Origin: Dastarcus helophoroides
Lineage: Eukaryota; Arthropoda; Insecta; Coleoptera; Bothrideridae
Length of the DNA stretch: 64,000 bases
Reading direction: 5' to 3'
NCBI GenBank assembly: GCA_028583605.1
Contig: CM053326.1
Location: forward strand, 16,758,046 to 16,822,045
The notes under the pieces are model-generated. The model was given only the letters and a program-made list of their open reading frames with translations, was not told where the DNA came from and searched no databases. The position numbers and the translations under genes were made by a program. Below, one piece after another: positions 31,770 through 43,599 of the stretch (its first letter is position 1; the number at the start of each line of letters is the position of its first letter).

Positions 31770-34250
31770 TTCTCTAAATTTTCTTTTTTGAAAATTTAAA
31801 ATTTTTTGACATTTTTCTTTAATGAAATTACAAGAAAAGTCAAAATTTTCAACAAAATTCAGACTTTTCTAATAATGTTTTTTTTCAAAATATTTACTTT
31901 TTCTAAATTTTATATTAATTCGAAAACTTGACATTGAACCTTTTTGATAATATTGAGTTTCAAATTTATTTATTTATTGCTTTCGCAAAATTCGACTATT
32001 GACGAAGGAACTCTTTTTAAGACTTTAGACTATATCTCATATTTTTGACTGTTTTCAAAACTTCCACTTTTTTAGGTTTCTACTTTTTCAAAAATTTGTA
32101 CTTTTTTGAAAATTTCAATTTTTTGTAAAAAGTTTGACTTTCCAAGGTTTTGATTCGTTGGAAAATTAGGATCTATTAGAAATTGAAACATTTTCTGCAG
32201 CATTTGCATTCTACGAGAAAATTACTTTTTTTAAATTTCAGCTTTTGGTTATGTTTATACCAAATTTTCCAAAAATTTCTAGTTAATTGAAAATTCAATT
32301 TTTCTTTGGAAATTTCGACTTATCAAAGTTTAAATTGTTTTCGAAAACTTAGCCTTTTTAAAATCTTGCCTTTATTTTGTAAATTACGATGTTTTTTAAA
32401 AATTTCCACTTCCTGAAACTTCTTACTTTTTTAAAAATGTAGACGTTTTAAAATGTAAATTGTTTAGAAAGTCCCAGTTTTTTTAAACTATCAACTTTGT
32501 TCAAAACTTTTTTTCAAAATTTGAATTTAAAAAAAATTAAATAAATGCAAAAGTTTTGAATATTTTCATTTCTAGAAATGTCGACTATTTTTTAAATTTG
32601 AATTATCTTTCAAAATTTCGACTTTTTGCCAACTATTTAATTTTATTTTTTTTAACTTCGCCTTTTTTAAAATTGGAAGTTTTATTTGAGCATTTCGATT
32701 TTTTGAAGCGCGACATTTTTTTAAAAGTCGACTTTTTTTCACATTATTCACTATTTTGCAAAATTTTGAATTTTTTTATTTTCTTTCAATAATCGAATAT
32801 TTTTAACAACGCCTTTTTTCAAAATGTTTTTTTCCAAAATTTCGACTTCTTTGAAAATGTTGACATTTTTTAAAATTATTTTTTTCAACTAATTAACCCT
32901 TGGATTTTTTCCATATATTAACTGCTTAAAATTTCGTCCTTTTCCTTAAAAATTTAGCCTTTGCTGATAATTTTGGCTTTCCTTCAATAATCGAACTTCG
33001 AAAATTTTGATTTAATTTAAAATACAACTTAAAAACGGTTTTCCAAATTTTGACTTTTTTCCAAAAGTGACATAAGACAAATTATTTTATTGAAATATCT
33101 TTAATCAAAATGTTTGTCTTTTTAAAAAAAAAATATTTGACTTTTCTTTCAACATTTCAGCTATGCAAATGTTCGAGATTGCTGATAATTATAGCTTTTC
33201 TTCAGTAAATTGACTTTTAAAAATTTTAAAATTAATAGAAAAATTGATAAAAAGTTTTCAATTTTTCTAAATTCTAACATTTTTTTAACATCTGTAATAT
33301 TTTTGAAATATTAAATTATTTCTCAAAATATTAACTTTTTAAAAAACTGAGTCTAAAAATTTTAGAGTTTTATTGTAAATCTCGTTAGCCATTTTTTAAA
33401 ATACTCTAATTTTTTAAGGAATGTCGAAATTTTGACATTTTTTGACTTTTTAAAATAATCTAAACATTTTTTGGCAATTTTAACTTTTTACGAAAATTTA
33501 AACACTTTCCAAAAGTTTTACTGTTTCAAAAAAGTTTTTATTTCAAAATTTTTGGCTTTTCAAAATTTTAATTTTTTTGAGAATTTTAACTCTAAAATTC
33601 CGACTTCTTTTAAAAATTTGGAATTTTTTGAAAAATTTGCCTTATTTTTAAATTTTCAATTTCATCGAAAATTTCATTTTTTTCAATTTTAACATCTTTC
33701 AAACTTTTGACATTTTTCAAATAAAATTTGTAAAATTCCTTATATTTTGAATATTTTAATCATTTTTGAATGTAGACAGTTTCAAATTTTTTATTTTTTC
33801 TAAATTTCCCATTTTTGAAATTTCAATATTTGGATTTTGACATTTTTTAAAAAATCATTACAATTTTTTTAAATTTTAGATGTATACGTAGAAGAAGTGT
33901 TCACTTTTTCTTAAAAAATTTTGACTCTGTCGGATTTTCAACTTTTATATAGTAAACTGGACTTTTATTTAAAAAAATTAAAAAATATATTTTTTTTTAA
34001 ATTCTTCCTTTCTAGTACAGTTGGATTTTTTTAAATTTTCAGCTTTTGCTTTTCGAACTTTTTCCACAATTTTTCCTTTTTTTGAAAATGTTCACTTTTT
34101 ATCGTTAAATTTCGGTTATTTTCCAATTATCACTTTTTTCAAAATTTCTACCTTTTTTCAAAATTTGGACTTTTTGTGAAACTTTGACTTTTTTGGCTTT
34201 AATTTAAAAATTTGAATTTGTTCAAAAATGTTTCCCATTATTTTGAGTTT
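31770..34250. repeat. Degenerate AT-rich minisatellite (TTTTGAAAATTTTGAC type)
   Basis: About 2.5 kb of loosely repeated words such as TTTTTCAAAATTTCGAC and TTTTGAAAATTTTGAC, with near-random spacing of about 20-30 bp and both strand orientations. Short T-rich ORFs here (for example 32556-32792 and 33471-33692) are by-products rich in F, L, N and K. Confidence 0.75.
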
Positions 34251-34669
34251 AAAGGAAAAATTTGGAAATAATGTCAAAATTTCTAGAAGAGACTTCAAAA
34301 TGCCAAGAAAAAATTCAGCATTTCGATTTAAACACCAAAAGAGCTAAATTAAAGCCATAATTTTAGGTTTAAAACTTAAATATCTAGAAGTTCATATTAG
34401 GAAAAGAACATGTGAAAATATTTGGATAAATTCGTGCGGAGACAAGACACACATTCATCAATGACGTCAGTTCTCCACGCGTATAAGCAACTTTAAATAC
34501 AATCGTGTCTATTATCCATTGCATGGTTTTTATGCCCATTTTTACTGTCTTAAAGGTCTAATTTTGGAAAACCCTCCCTTAGTGCTCAGCTATGTATTAA
34601 GGGCAATACCTGTATAAAATTTCATGTTTGTAGATCCACCCGTTTGGGCTGCGCGTTTACTCTTTGTGA
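34251..34669. other. Interruption of the minisatellite by unique sequence
   Basis: 34420-34665 is more balanced in composition (ACGTCAGTTCTCCACGCG, GATCCACCCGTTTGGGCTGC) and looks like an interspersed repeat inserted into the minisatellite. It has no coding frame and I could not define its ends. Confidence 0.4.
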
Positions 34670-35190
34670 AAATCTAACTTTTTTAGAGATTTTAAATTTC
34701 TCAAATTTTCTATTTTCTGGAGCGCCGTCTTTATCTGAAAATTTTGATTTGTTTAAAATTTTGACTTTTATTTTAAAATGTGGTATTTTCACGAAATGTT
34801 GATATTTTTTCTTGTTAATCTTGACTGTTCAGAAATTTTGTATTTATTTATTTTCAAATGGCGATTTTGAAAATTTCGTTAGTTTTCATAGTTTCCCATT
34901 TCATTGAAAATTTAAACCGTTTTCCCAATTGTCTACCTTTTCTCAATATTTTGATTTTTTCGTTTAAAAGTTACGTCTTATTTTTGTAATTTCGGCCTTT
35001 TTATAAATTTTGACTTATTTGAAAAATTCCAATTTTTGTTGATGAATACTTCATTTTTTTTCAATCTCAACCATTATAAAATTCTACTTTTTTAAAAATA
35101 TTACCGTTTTTAAAAATTTTGACCTTTTTTATATCGCGACTTTTTAAAATTTCGCCTTATTAAGCCAAAATTGTGTTTGAAAAGCTAATT
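34670..35190. repeat. Continuation of the AT-rich minisatellite
   Basis: Same TTTTGAAATTTTGACTTT-like words as 31770-34250, resuming at about 34670 and fading near 35190. Confidence 0.65.
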
Positions 35191-35788
35191 TGTGCTTTAA
35201 AAGAAAATTTTAAATTTTTTCAATATAATGTGATAACTTTTTTACCCTCTTACGATTTAGCTTATTAAAATCAACCTGTACGTATGTGTTCAGTAATTGT
35301 TTTCATGTAGAGTTTCCGGTTATAAAACGGTTTTTAATTTTTATGGCATCCGAATTGAGATTAGTTAAAAGTATAAGTTTGTTTTTTAAGGAAAATTTGG
35401 TGACCTAAAAACGTCTTCATATTTTTTATACAAAAATTTGTGTTACCGTTGCATTCTTAAAAATATGGTAGATTTCTTTACAAATATGGATTTACAAAAA
35501 TATGAAAAAATGCAATAAATACGGGCGATCTGGCAACTATCACCGTAGAGAAGCCGCCCTATTGTGTTTTGACGCTGTCAAGCCCTCAGTTCTCTAAAAA
35601 AATCATTTCTGCAAAGTTACATTAAGTTTGAAACATCATTGTTAGATGACGCCGTCGTCATTGCCAAGTTTTACATAGAAAATGGGTCATGCCATATGCG
35701 CGGGAATAAAAAATCGAGAAAATGCGTGAAATTTGGCAACATTGAAGCGGACAAACAGACAAACATACGTTCGCATTTATATATTAAT
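35191..35788. other. Non-coding; possible tail of an interspersed element
   Basis: 35590-35788 contains GCGGACAAACAGACAAACAT and TTCGCATTTATATATTA, a style of ending I associate with widespread arthropod interspersed repeats. The small ORF 35639-35848 crosses from this tail into the Jockey fragment and is not a gene. The rest is AT-rich with nothing recognised. Confidence 0.35.
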
Positions 35789-36045
35789 AAGGATTTAAAC
35801 AGCTGTACTATGCTTTGGTTAGGTCTCGACTCGAATATTGCTCCCTAATATGGTTTCAGGTTTACACTAACCAGAAGTTGACGTTAGGCAAAGTAGATCG
35901 AAAGGTTTTGAAATTTCTGGTATTTATCTGAGGGAGCATAGCCAACAAGAGAACTGCCAAAACAATCTCCTTTAAATAGGTTTAATCTTTACTCTCTTCA
36001 GATAAGAAGATTTGTTGCAGGTCTGACATTTTTTGTAAACTATAC
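35789..36045 (+). pseudogene. Jockey-like RT C-terminal fragment (left part of a split copy)
   Basis: LYYALVRSRLEY-like coding (here ...LWLGLDSNIAP after frame change) followed by degraded sequence parallel to the copy at 46430-46690. It is interrupted at 36046 by the inverted-repeat element and resumes at 38207. The joined nucleotide order matches the intact order in the 46220-47100 copy (AAACTATG...AATAATATA). Confidence 0.75.
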
Positions 36046-38206
36046 AGAGTGTCCACCTAATGTGGAATAGTGAGATTTCTTAGTAGTAACTGAAGTTACG
36101 AAAAACTTTTATGAAACAATTCGTTCTCTCTCCTCTACAAAATTAAAAAATGGCGGAGGATACAGGGGGTTTAATTTTCTCTGTACAGGCTCCAACTTTA
36201 TTTTCTTTTAACTGCAACCTGTATTTTTTAATTGATTTTCTGAAGTTATTTGGATGTTTGCGTAAAAAAGGCCATTTACCACGTAGTCTAAAAAAATAAA
36301 TTACAGCTACGGCATACATCATAGAGAAAAACGGCCATTCACTTTGAAGCAGTTACAAGGATCATTTTTTTAGAAATTATTTCCAAACAGCTTCTTAGTT
36401 AAATACTCTATTTAAGTTTTTAAAATACTGTAACGCAATGTAAATAGATGGAATAAAATTTAGAATAGAATTGTAGAATTTAGTAAATAAAAAAAGTCTC
36501 TAGAAGGATCTGATAAGGGGAAAGCGGCCGCGATAACGAAGCAAACGGCAGATAAGCGTTCCAGAAATTTCGACAAAAAATCTGCCGAAAAGTTCTAGAA
36601 GCCGGGAGCCAAAACTATAAAAGGCGGTCAGCTTTCCCTCAAGTGAGTCAGTTAGAGTCAGTGTAATTAGTGAGCTAGTAGAAGTTAATAATAAGTGAGT
36701 TAATTGTTCAATTGTGGTAATCCAAGTTAAGTTTGGTAATAAAGTGGTGTAATTCACACGTGGTAATCACTTCGAACCGATAAGCCCGTAAAAATAATAT
36801 GCCGGGTGATCAAAAAATTAACTCGCTTTCTTTGAATGACCAAAATTCACTTATTTTAAATAGAACACTGCCTATTTTCTGTAATAATTAAATCGGCCTT
36901 TTAATTATTAACAACTTCTATTGAATTTTACCTGTACTAAAAATTATTAGTTATCGAGATATTGTTATTTTTCCTGATCAGACGATAAAATTCATCAACT
37001 GCAACTAAAATTTGAACAATCAGGCTTTGCTTAGAGATCCTATTTAATTGTTGCTAGTCTTAATTGCCAAATATCAAATAAAAACACTTGGTTAATCATT
37101 TCTATAAAAGTTGATTTAATTGACTTTAAACAAAATTATGAAAATCCTAAAAAAAATTCCTAAGAGGACACTATGCAAACTTAGTGCAGAATGTTCTCCC
37201 CAGGTAACAGATAAATAATTCAGGATGATATATCGAAAATAATAAAATAGACATTTTACCAAAAAAATTGCTTCAATAAAGGAGTGACAGAACGTTCAAG
37301 TAATTGAATAAGTTAAATTTAAAGCATGTATGTGTGTGTACCTTTTATTATAGTTAAATATCTAATAAACAAACACTCTTCTGTGATAACTTCTTGTAAT
37401 AAGTATTTTTAATTTTCGATATAAATTTTTAAGTATAATGGTATAAATGTTCCATGCATCACAAAAATTTAAAGCAGCATTATAAAAGAGGTTCAGAATG
37501 TCATTTATTTTGTTCTATGCATTTTTGAACCCTATTGCCTACTATACTTGGATCATTTCTGATTGTAATTTTACACATTTTCAATATCTCTTGAAGTTTC
37601 TTTATAGTTTATAAACTGCAACAGAAACAAACCCATGCGTAATAAGTCGAGAATTCCTGGTAATGATTAAATTGCTAGTTTTGTACGAAATATTCCCTGC
37701 AAAGCCTCCTTTGTCGAAATTTTCTTGAAAGTTGATAAATTTTACCATCTGATCAAAAAAGTGAGAATATCTCAATAACCAGTAATTTTTAGCATGGGGG
37801 TTATTTTACAAAAGTTATAAATAATTAAAAGCCCGATCCAATATCAAAAGAAAATAAAAGCTGTCCAATATAAAATAGGCGAGTTTTGATTTAATTAGGC
37901 AGTAATTTGTCCATAATTTCTTAAAAAATGGTTCGCCCATGATGTACTTCGTAGCCGTAATGGATTATTTACACTACGAGGCAATTTGCTTTTTTTACAC
38001 ACACATCTGAATAACTCGAAAAATGTTGGCTATTCGAAAAACAGCTATCAGAAAATCAAATAAAAAAATGGAACTTGTAATTTAAAATAATAATGTTGCT
38101 GCCTGTACAAAGAAAATTGAACACCCTGTTTACTTCGTAAATTACTTTCGTAATTTCATTTCCTACTGAGATATCTTACTATTTCACACTAGGTGTACAT
38201 CCTGTA
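36046..38206. mobile_element. Long inverted-repeat element inserted at a TA site in Jockey
   Basis: Left end ACAGAGTGTCCACCTAATGT, right end CACTAGGTGTACATCCTGT. The termini are diverged inverted copies, and similarity between the arms can be followed inwards for several hundred bp, for example TTAGTTATCGAGATATTG at 36949 against its inverted counterpart near 37780. Both sides abut TA (ACTATA on the left, TATGAATAA on the right), compatible with a Tc1/mariner-type TA duplication. No transposase is present. It carries a nested Gypsy solo LTR (36429-36793). Confidence 0.75.
36429..36793 (+). repeat. Gypsy solo LTR
   Basis: TGTAACGCAATG...CCCGTAAAA, the inverted equivalent of the LTRs at 27115 and 31166. 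It includes the CTATAAAAGGCGGTCAGC box at about 36615 and GCGGCCGCGATAACGAAGC. No internal Gypsy sequence adjoins it, so it is a solo LTR left by LTR-LTR recombination. Flanking tetranucleotides (ATAC / ATAA) match imperfectly. Confidence 0.85.
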
Positions 38207-38490
38207 TGAATAATAATATATTTGATTCCCCGTCACTCATGGGCAGAGTAAATTTTAAAGTACCAGGGTGCAAGTTACTATATGGCTTTCGATTTTACAA
38301 CGCCACGTACTAATGTCGTTTGTAAATCGGTCTCTGGATTTTTCGTTATCTATGCTAGCAATTTAACTGCATTACGTTCTGCAGTTTGCATATCAACAAA
38401 ATTTTTACCTTTGAAGTTAGACTTATCTACGTTATTGTTAATATTGTTTGTTTGTTGGAATTTTAATTGTATTTTAGTTATGTGCGTTTA
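38207..38490 (+). pseudogene. Jockey-like RT C-terminal fragment (right part of the split copy)
   Basis: TTGATTCCCCGTCACTC, AATTTTAAAGTACCAGGG and the following 100 bases align by eye with 46695-46900 of the other Jockey copy and continue where 36045 stopped. It ends in AT-rich 3' sequence. Confidence 0.75.
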
Positions 38491-38712
38491 AATTTGTATT
38501 TTTTTATATATATTTAAATATCAAGTGTAGCAGGATCATGGTACACCCTCTATTTTTTCTTTATTTATGATGATACAGTTTTTGAAACTTACTACACTTG
38601 ATGTACTTAATACATGTCCAATTTTGACATAAAAATTACCTTCCTACTGCTGTTACTATCACTAAAACTGATACCAAGTTTTGATCTTAAAATGGGACAA
38701 CCTGTATATTAC
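38491..38712. other. Short AT-rich spacer
   Basis: Contains two weakly inverted words (CATGGTACACCCTC and GGGACAACCTGTATATTAC) suggesting a degenerate small repeat. No gene. Confidence 0.3.
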
Positions 38713-41117
38713 TGTAACAAAATGTGATTATAAAATTAAAACCTAGTAAATTGTAAGCACTTTATTTTAATCTTATTTTGAAACAATACAATTGTTATTC
38801 ACCTAACAAGCAGACTATCTAACTACCTGACTATCCGACTGACTGAGGGAAAGACAATCCCGTATTTATCCTGTTCCAGTTTCTAGAACTTATCTCCGCA
38901 CATATAGGATTATCGCTCACGGAAACGTCTAGAGCGCTTATCTGCCGTATGATTCATTCTCGCGGCCGCTTTCCATTACCAAATGTTTCTAGAGAGTTCC
39001 TTACACTACACAATCACTTATACAAATTTTATAACTACATTTTGTTACTTTGCCTTTCTCTTAAGACTGATCATCCCGATCAGTTCCAATCAGTCACTTC
39101 GTCACTATACTTGCATAGCCTGTTGAGTGTACCATTTTCATCTTAGTCCTGGGGCTGAGCTGGATCCTGTATACCAAGTCATTGATCCTCTTTCTTCAGC
39201 ACTTTATAAGGCCCTTCCAAGATGACCCAAATTTTTTCCTTCGCTGAGGGTTGTAGAGCTACACCAATTAGCCCTCACTGAAATCACCATGGTTGGCATT
39301 TATGTCTTATCTCGTCTTCACCCGGTTCGTCGCCAAGGTGATTTTCGTCCTCACAACGGCGTGTCTTTAATATCGCTTCCCTCAAGCCGTCTACAAAAGC
39401 CATCGTCTCCCTGGGAGTCCCCCTTGGTAATCCTGAAAACCAAGTCCCGGGGAAGCCGCGGTTTCCTTTTGAAGATCACTTTTGCCGGAGTCTAACCTGT
39501 AGTTTTATGAGTTGCCGCAAGACAGGCCATTAGAAACATAAGTCTGTTCCTGTCTTTCTGATGCTTAAAAACTTCCTTCAAAGATGTTCTCCCAAGTTCC
39601 TGTTAAATCTTTTTATCATTTCATCACACTGTGGTTAAAGAGGTGTCGTTCTTGGAGGACCCCTGATTCGAAGTTCCTCTCTTGGTCCGAGTGTAGTCCC
39701 ATGGAAACACCAAATCTCAGATAAATTTGTCTACAAGAACTTTTGCAACTGTTGTAGCTATCTGGTTCAAGATGGCTTAAGCTTAAGGCCATTTACTGAA
39801 GTAGTCCTTGGCTACCAAGATGTACTTGTTTTTATTGTCTAATGCTTTAAATAGTCCTGCCACATCGATTGCAATTCTTTTAAATGGAGCTCCCACAATA
39901 TACTGTTTTAGGGTTTCTTTGTTTCTTATACGAAAACCTTTAAATGCAGCGCAGGTGACACATTTTCGACACCACCGCTCGCCGTACTTTCTACAGTTTA
40001 CCCAATAGAACCGTTTTTGAATATTTTCCGGGATCTTATTCATCCATAGATATCCATCAGAAGTCTTATTGTGCACCCCCCGCAAAACCTGTAAAATCTT
40101 CTCCTAAGGCACTACCAACTGCAAGTTTACACGCTTTTCATTAGCACTTTCCCATGCCATCTTCAACACTTTGTCCTCTACCTGAAGGGATTCTCATTGG
40201 GCTTACAAATTCTAAGAGTTATACGTCCATCGGAAACTTCTTGCCATTTAGGTTTATCTCCAGTTTTTTTCCATTCCAATATGGGTCTGATATCAGCATG
40301 GTGTTTTTGTAGCTTCCAAAGACCTTCAGCTTTCCATTCATCTTCTGGCTGGACAGACGTGATTGTTATATCCACCATGTCCACATGATCCTCGACTCGT
40401 CTGCAAAGTTTGCAATCCCCACAAGGTCTTCTGGATAAAGCGTCAGCGTTATTATGCTGGGCCGTCCCGGTTGATAATGCACATTGAAGTGATGCTGTTG
40501 GGGCCTTTCATTATCATTTAACCGTTTGCCCTTCTGCGTTCTTTTTTTGGAGTAACCAAGTAAGTGCCGAATAATCTGTTCTGATAAAAAATTCTTGTCC
40601 TTACTTGTGAAAGAGTTCCACGGCTTTCATTTTCGCAAAAAGTTTCTTTCTTGTAGTGCAGTAGTTCCTCTATGGCTTTGTCAGGATCTTGCTGTAATAT
40701 TCGTTGACTCTTTCTTCGCCGCCTTAAACTTGGGCCAGCATAGCCCCAATGCCGACGTTGCTGGCGTCTGTATCTAACACGAACTTCTCATTCTGCTAAA
40801 AATAAGCCAAGATGGAACTTGCGCACAAGGCAAACTTCAGTTTTCGGAAAGCGGTATCACAATCGGGAGTCCAGACATATAGCGTTCTTCCTTCCCTTTG
40901 TCGATATAGCTGCACAGCCGTGATGGAGAAACCTTTCATAAATCTTCTGTAATACGTGCATAGCCCCAGAAAGCTCCCCAATACATGTTTATCTTTGTGT
41001 CTTGGCCAGTCCCGGATTGCTTGAGTCTTGCATGCCAGAGTAACCATGGCTTTTGTGTCCACTGTTACCTGTACATTCCTTTCATTTAAGCTGGCTTCTA
41101 CCACCAAACTCTTCATA
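38713..41117 (-). mobile_element. Second Gypsy copy, diverged and 5'-truncated
   Basis: An LTR-like segment at about 38713-39049 carries GCGGCCGCTTTCC and TAGAGCGCTTATCTGCC in the same order as the first Gypsy, followed by a PPT-like pyrimidine run (39050-39066). Coding remnants run leftwards from 41117: reverse transcriptase tail (40796-41116, QAIRDWPRHKDKHVLGSFLG), RNase H remnants (40178-40795), zinc-binding integrase module (39783-40085, WCRKCVTC) and integrase C-terminal remnants (39080-39500). Stops and frameshifts are frequent, far more so than in the first copy. The sequence stops at the protease/RT border (about 41117), so gag, most of protease and RT and the other LTR are missing. 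Unlike the first copy, the reverse transcriptase tail is followed by a YYRRF connection in frame. Confidence 0.8.
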
Positions 41118-41239
41118 GTCCTTTATTTTAAATAAAACGTTTTAGACCCCCTACATTACAGATATGATTAAATTTATCATAGATTTAAAGAAAAAACTCT
41201 AATAGGTAATATCTAAAAACAATAAATGCTGCTGACCTA

Positions 41240-43245
41240 AACTACTACAAAAATATGAGAAATTTGGTCACACGTACTATAAAGAATGAAAAAACTGCTT
41301 ACTTTAAGCATCAGGATAGAATTTATAGAAAGAAACCTTAAAAACTGTGGCAATTGTTTAAGAGATATAATATACACCCAAGGCCTAAAAACGAGATTTC
41401 TACCGACATTTATAACTGCAACGATATTAACAACCACTTTCTCACCTCTGTAGAGCATTCTGATATATTACAGACCAAAATTAATCGGTATCTCAGCAAC
41501 AAACTTTATCAATTCAACAAGAATTTGCATTACAGACAGTATCAGGTGCGAAAATTAAAAAAGTTGTGAATCGACTTAAATCAAAGTCTTACGGAACTGA
41601 TAGCATTAACATAAAAATGCTAAAATTGATCACTTCTATTATAAATTTTTTCATTGTCAATGGAATAGTAGTGGATGCATAAAAAAATTCCTGTACCTAA
41701 AAAATCTAAAGTCGAGGATTTGTCTAAGTTGCGTCCTATTAGTTATTTTGCCACCTATGGCAAAAATAAGTGAAGGTATTGTTTTTAACCAACTGCAGAC
41801 ACATATTGAAAAATATGGTATTTTTCCCTCCATCCAATCTAAATTTCGCCAAAAATTTAGTACTGCTACTGCCATAATTAAGGTTACTAACAATATATGC
41901 TATAACATTAACCAATCACAAGTGACATATTTAGCGCTAATTAACTTCAGCAAGGCATTTTATGTGATCAACCACCAGCTACTCCTGAAAAAGCTACGAT
42001 ACTATGGATGTAGTAATCACAATTAAATGGTTTACTACTTACCTTACAAATGGGTAGCAAGCAGTCTAACTCAACAAGGAAACACCAGAGTTTTTTAATA
42101 TCTCTCATGGCTTACCCCAGGAAAATGTTTTAGGACCCTTACTGTTCGCTATCTTTACTGCTGAACTTCCTTGTATTGTTGTACATAATCGTCAAATTCA
42201 CAATTATGCAGATGACACCCAGAAATACATGTCTAGCGAACCACTGAACGTCAGTGTAATTATATAGAAAATTAATGACAATTTGGAACTAGCAAAACTG
42301 TGGTCAATTGAAAATGGTCTATTTTTAAACCCAAAAAGAATGTAGTTCTCTGCATTGGAAGTAATTTTTGGTCTCCTATTTTTCATTGATCCTATTCTAT
42401 GTAAAATAAAATAACCTCTTAATTTGTGAGCTGTCATGAAGTGACGTTTTCAATAAATTTAAATGTCACGTAGTCGCATTTCAAAAACTGTTTAGAAAAT
42501 TGTCAACAAACCATAAAAATTTAAATATTTCCAAACTGGGCCAAAGAAATGTTAAATAAATTGAAAAAAAACATTGGAAGTAATGTTAAGTGTGCTAAAG
42601 CTTGCGAGACTAAGGTACGAGGTGTAATGTTGGGAAATCATGTTATTGGTATTAGTGATGCTGCAAGAAACTTGAAGGTTATATTTGACTCAAACCTTTC
42701 TTTTGCTGCACATGTATGCAAAAAACTTAGCAAATGCTATTTTAAAATAAAGACTTTATACAAGTTAAAAGACTCACTATATGCAAATACTAAATGGAAG
42801 CTTGTCAACAGACTTGTTTTGTGTCACGTAAATTAATGTAGTGTTGTTTATTATAACTTCTTAACATTAGCGCTTAAAAATAGACTACAAACAATTTTAA
42901 ATATATGCCTCAGGTATTTTTATAATATTAATAGACGCGAACATTAACTGCTTACTGTAGACGTTATAATATGCTCAAAATTGACAAGCAAATGGCGGTA
43001 CAGTTTGCAACATTTGTTTATAACAATGATTCATATGACACCATGTTACTTATCTCAACTTCTGATCAGAAGATCTAGCATTCATACCATAAAATTCAGA
43101 TACTGTGATAACCTAAATATACCATTTTATTTTAGCACCAAATTTAAAGGTTCTTTTAAAGATATGGCTGCAAAAACTTTTAACAATCCTGTAACTTTTT
43201 TAAGGCAAATATATCATCTCTGCGGTTTTGCACTAACATGAAAAA
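41240..43245 (+). pseudogene. Jockey/CR1-group non-LTR reverse transcriptase, heavily decayed
   Basis: Coding signal runs through three frames. The EN-RT linker is at 41240-41570 (YFKHQDRIYRKK, NNHFLTSV). The RT start is at about 41690 (KKSKVEDLSKLRPIS), then EGIVFNQLQTHIEKYGI, QSKFRQKFST and LALINFSKAFYVINHQLL. The catalytic box survives as NYADDTQ (about 42203-42223) and the thumb as ENGLFLNPKK. After the 206-bp insertion at 42366-42571 it resumes with RGVMLGNHVI, NLKVIFDSNLSF and WKLVNRLVLCHVN (to 42836), then further remnants to 43241. At least five stops or frameshifts. It belongs to a different subfamily from the 44230 copy (LINFSKAF here against YTDLSKGFD there). Confidence 0.8.
42366..42571 (+). 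mobile_element. SINE-like or retrocopied insertion with poly(A) and 13-bp duplication
   Basis: Perfect direct repeats CATTGGAAGTAAT occur at 42353-42365 and 42572-42584. Between them is 206 bp ending in A8, which splits the reverse transcriptase at a position where the coding continues on the other side. Poly(A) plus a 13-bp duplication is the signature of LINE-driven retroposition. No tRNA-like A/B box is obvious by eye, so it may be a short processed RNA copy instead of a tRNA-SINE. Confidence 0.8.
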
Positions 43246-43599
43246 TAAATTATTGAATTAACAAAATGTTGCGTAAAATATTATGTATATGTGTCATGCC
43301 TGCTCACTTTTTTAATTGATTTGCTGTTATTACTTTTACTGTATTTTATCGTGTTTTACTGTATTTTATTGTATTTTTAGGGATATGATTGAAAAAATCT
43401 TGAATGACATCATATCCCTTTGAATGTGAAAGTAAATATAACATCTCCCGTCGTATTAGATATTTAATATTTATTATTTAATAAACTTTACTATTATAAT
43501 GATTATTATAAATTAATTTTTTATTCCTTGAGGGTTTAACTATTTGTAGGGTCTTTAAACCATTCACACAAAGTATACAGACAGGTAAGTGATATTAAT
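43246..43599 (+). other. 3' untranslated region of the Jockey-like copy with stem-loop
   Basis: Includes a perfect 11-bp stem (AGGGATATGAT at 43379-43389, ATCATATCCCT at 43409-43419) with a 19-base loop. AT-rich sequence with AATAAA-like words follows (43480-43486). No gene to the start of the next element at about 43600. Confidence 0.6.

Noticed and set aside
32556..33692. F/L/N/K-rich ORFs in the AT-rich minisatellite
   Set aside because: They reflect T-rich low-complexity DNA lacking stops by chance.
35639..35848. 69-codon plus-strand ORF
   Set aside because: Crosses the junction between an interspersed-repeat tail and a Jockey fragment, so it is a chance fusion frame.
36500..36757. 85-codon minus-strand ORF
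   Set aside because: Falls wholly within the Gypsy solo LTR and corresponds to no gag or pol sequence.
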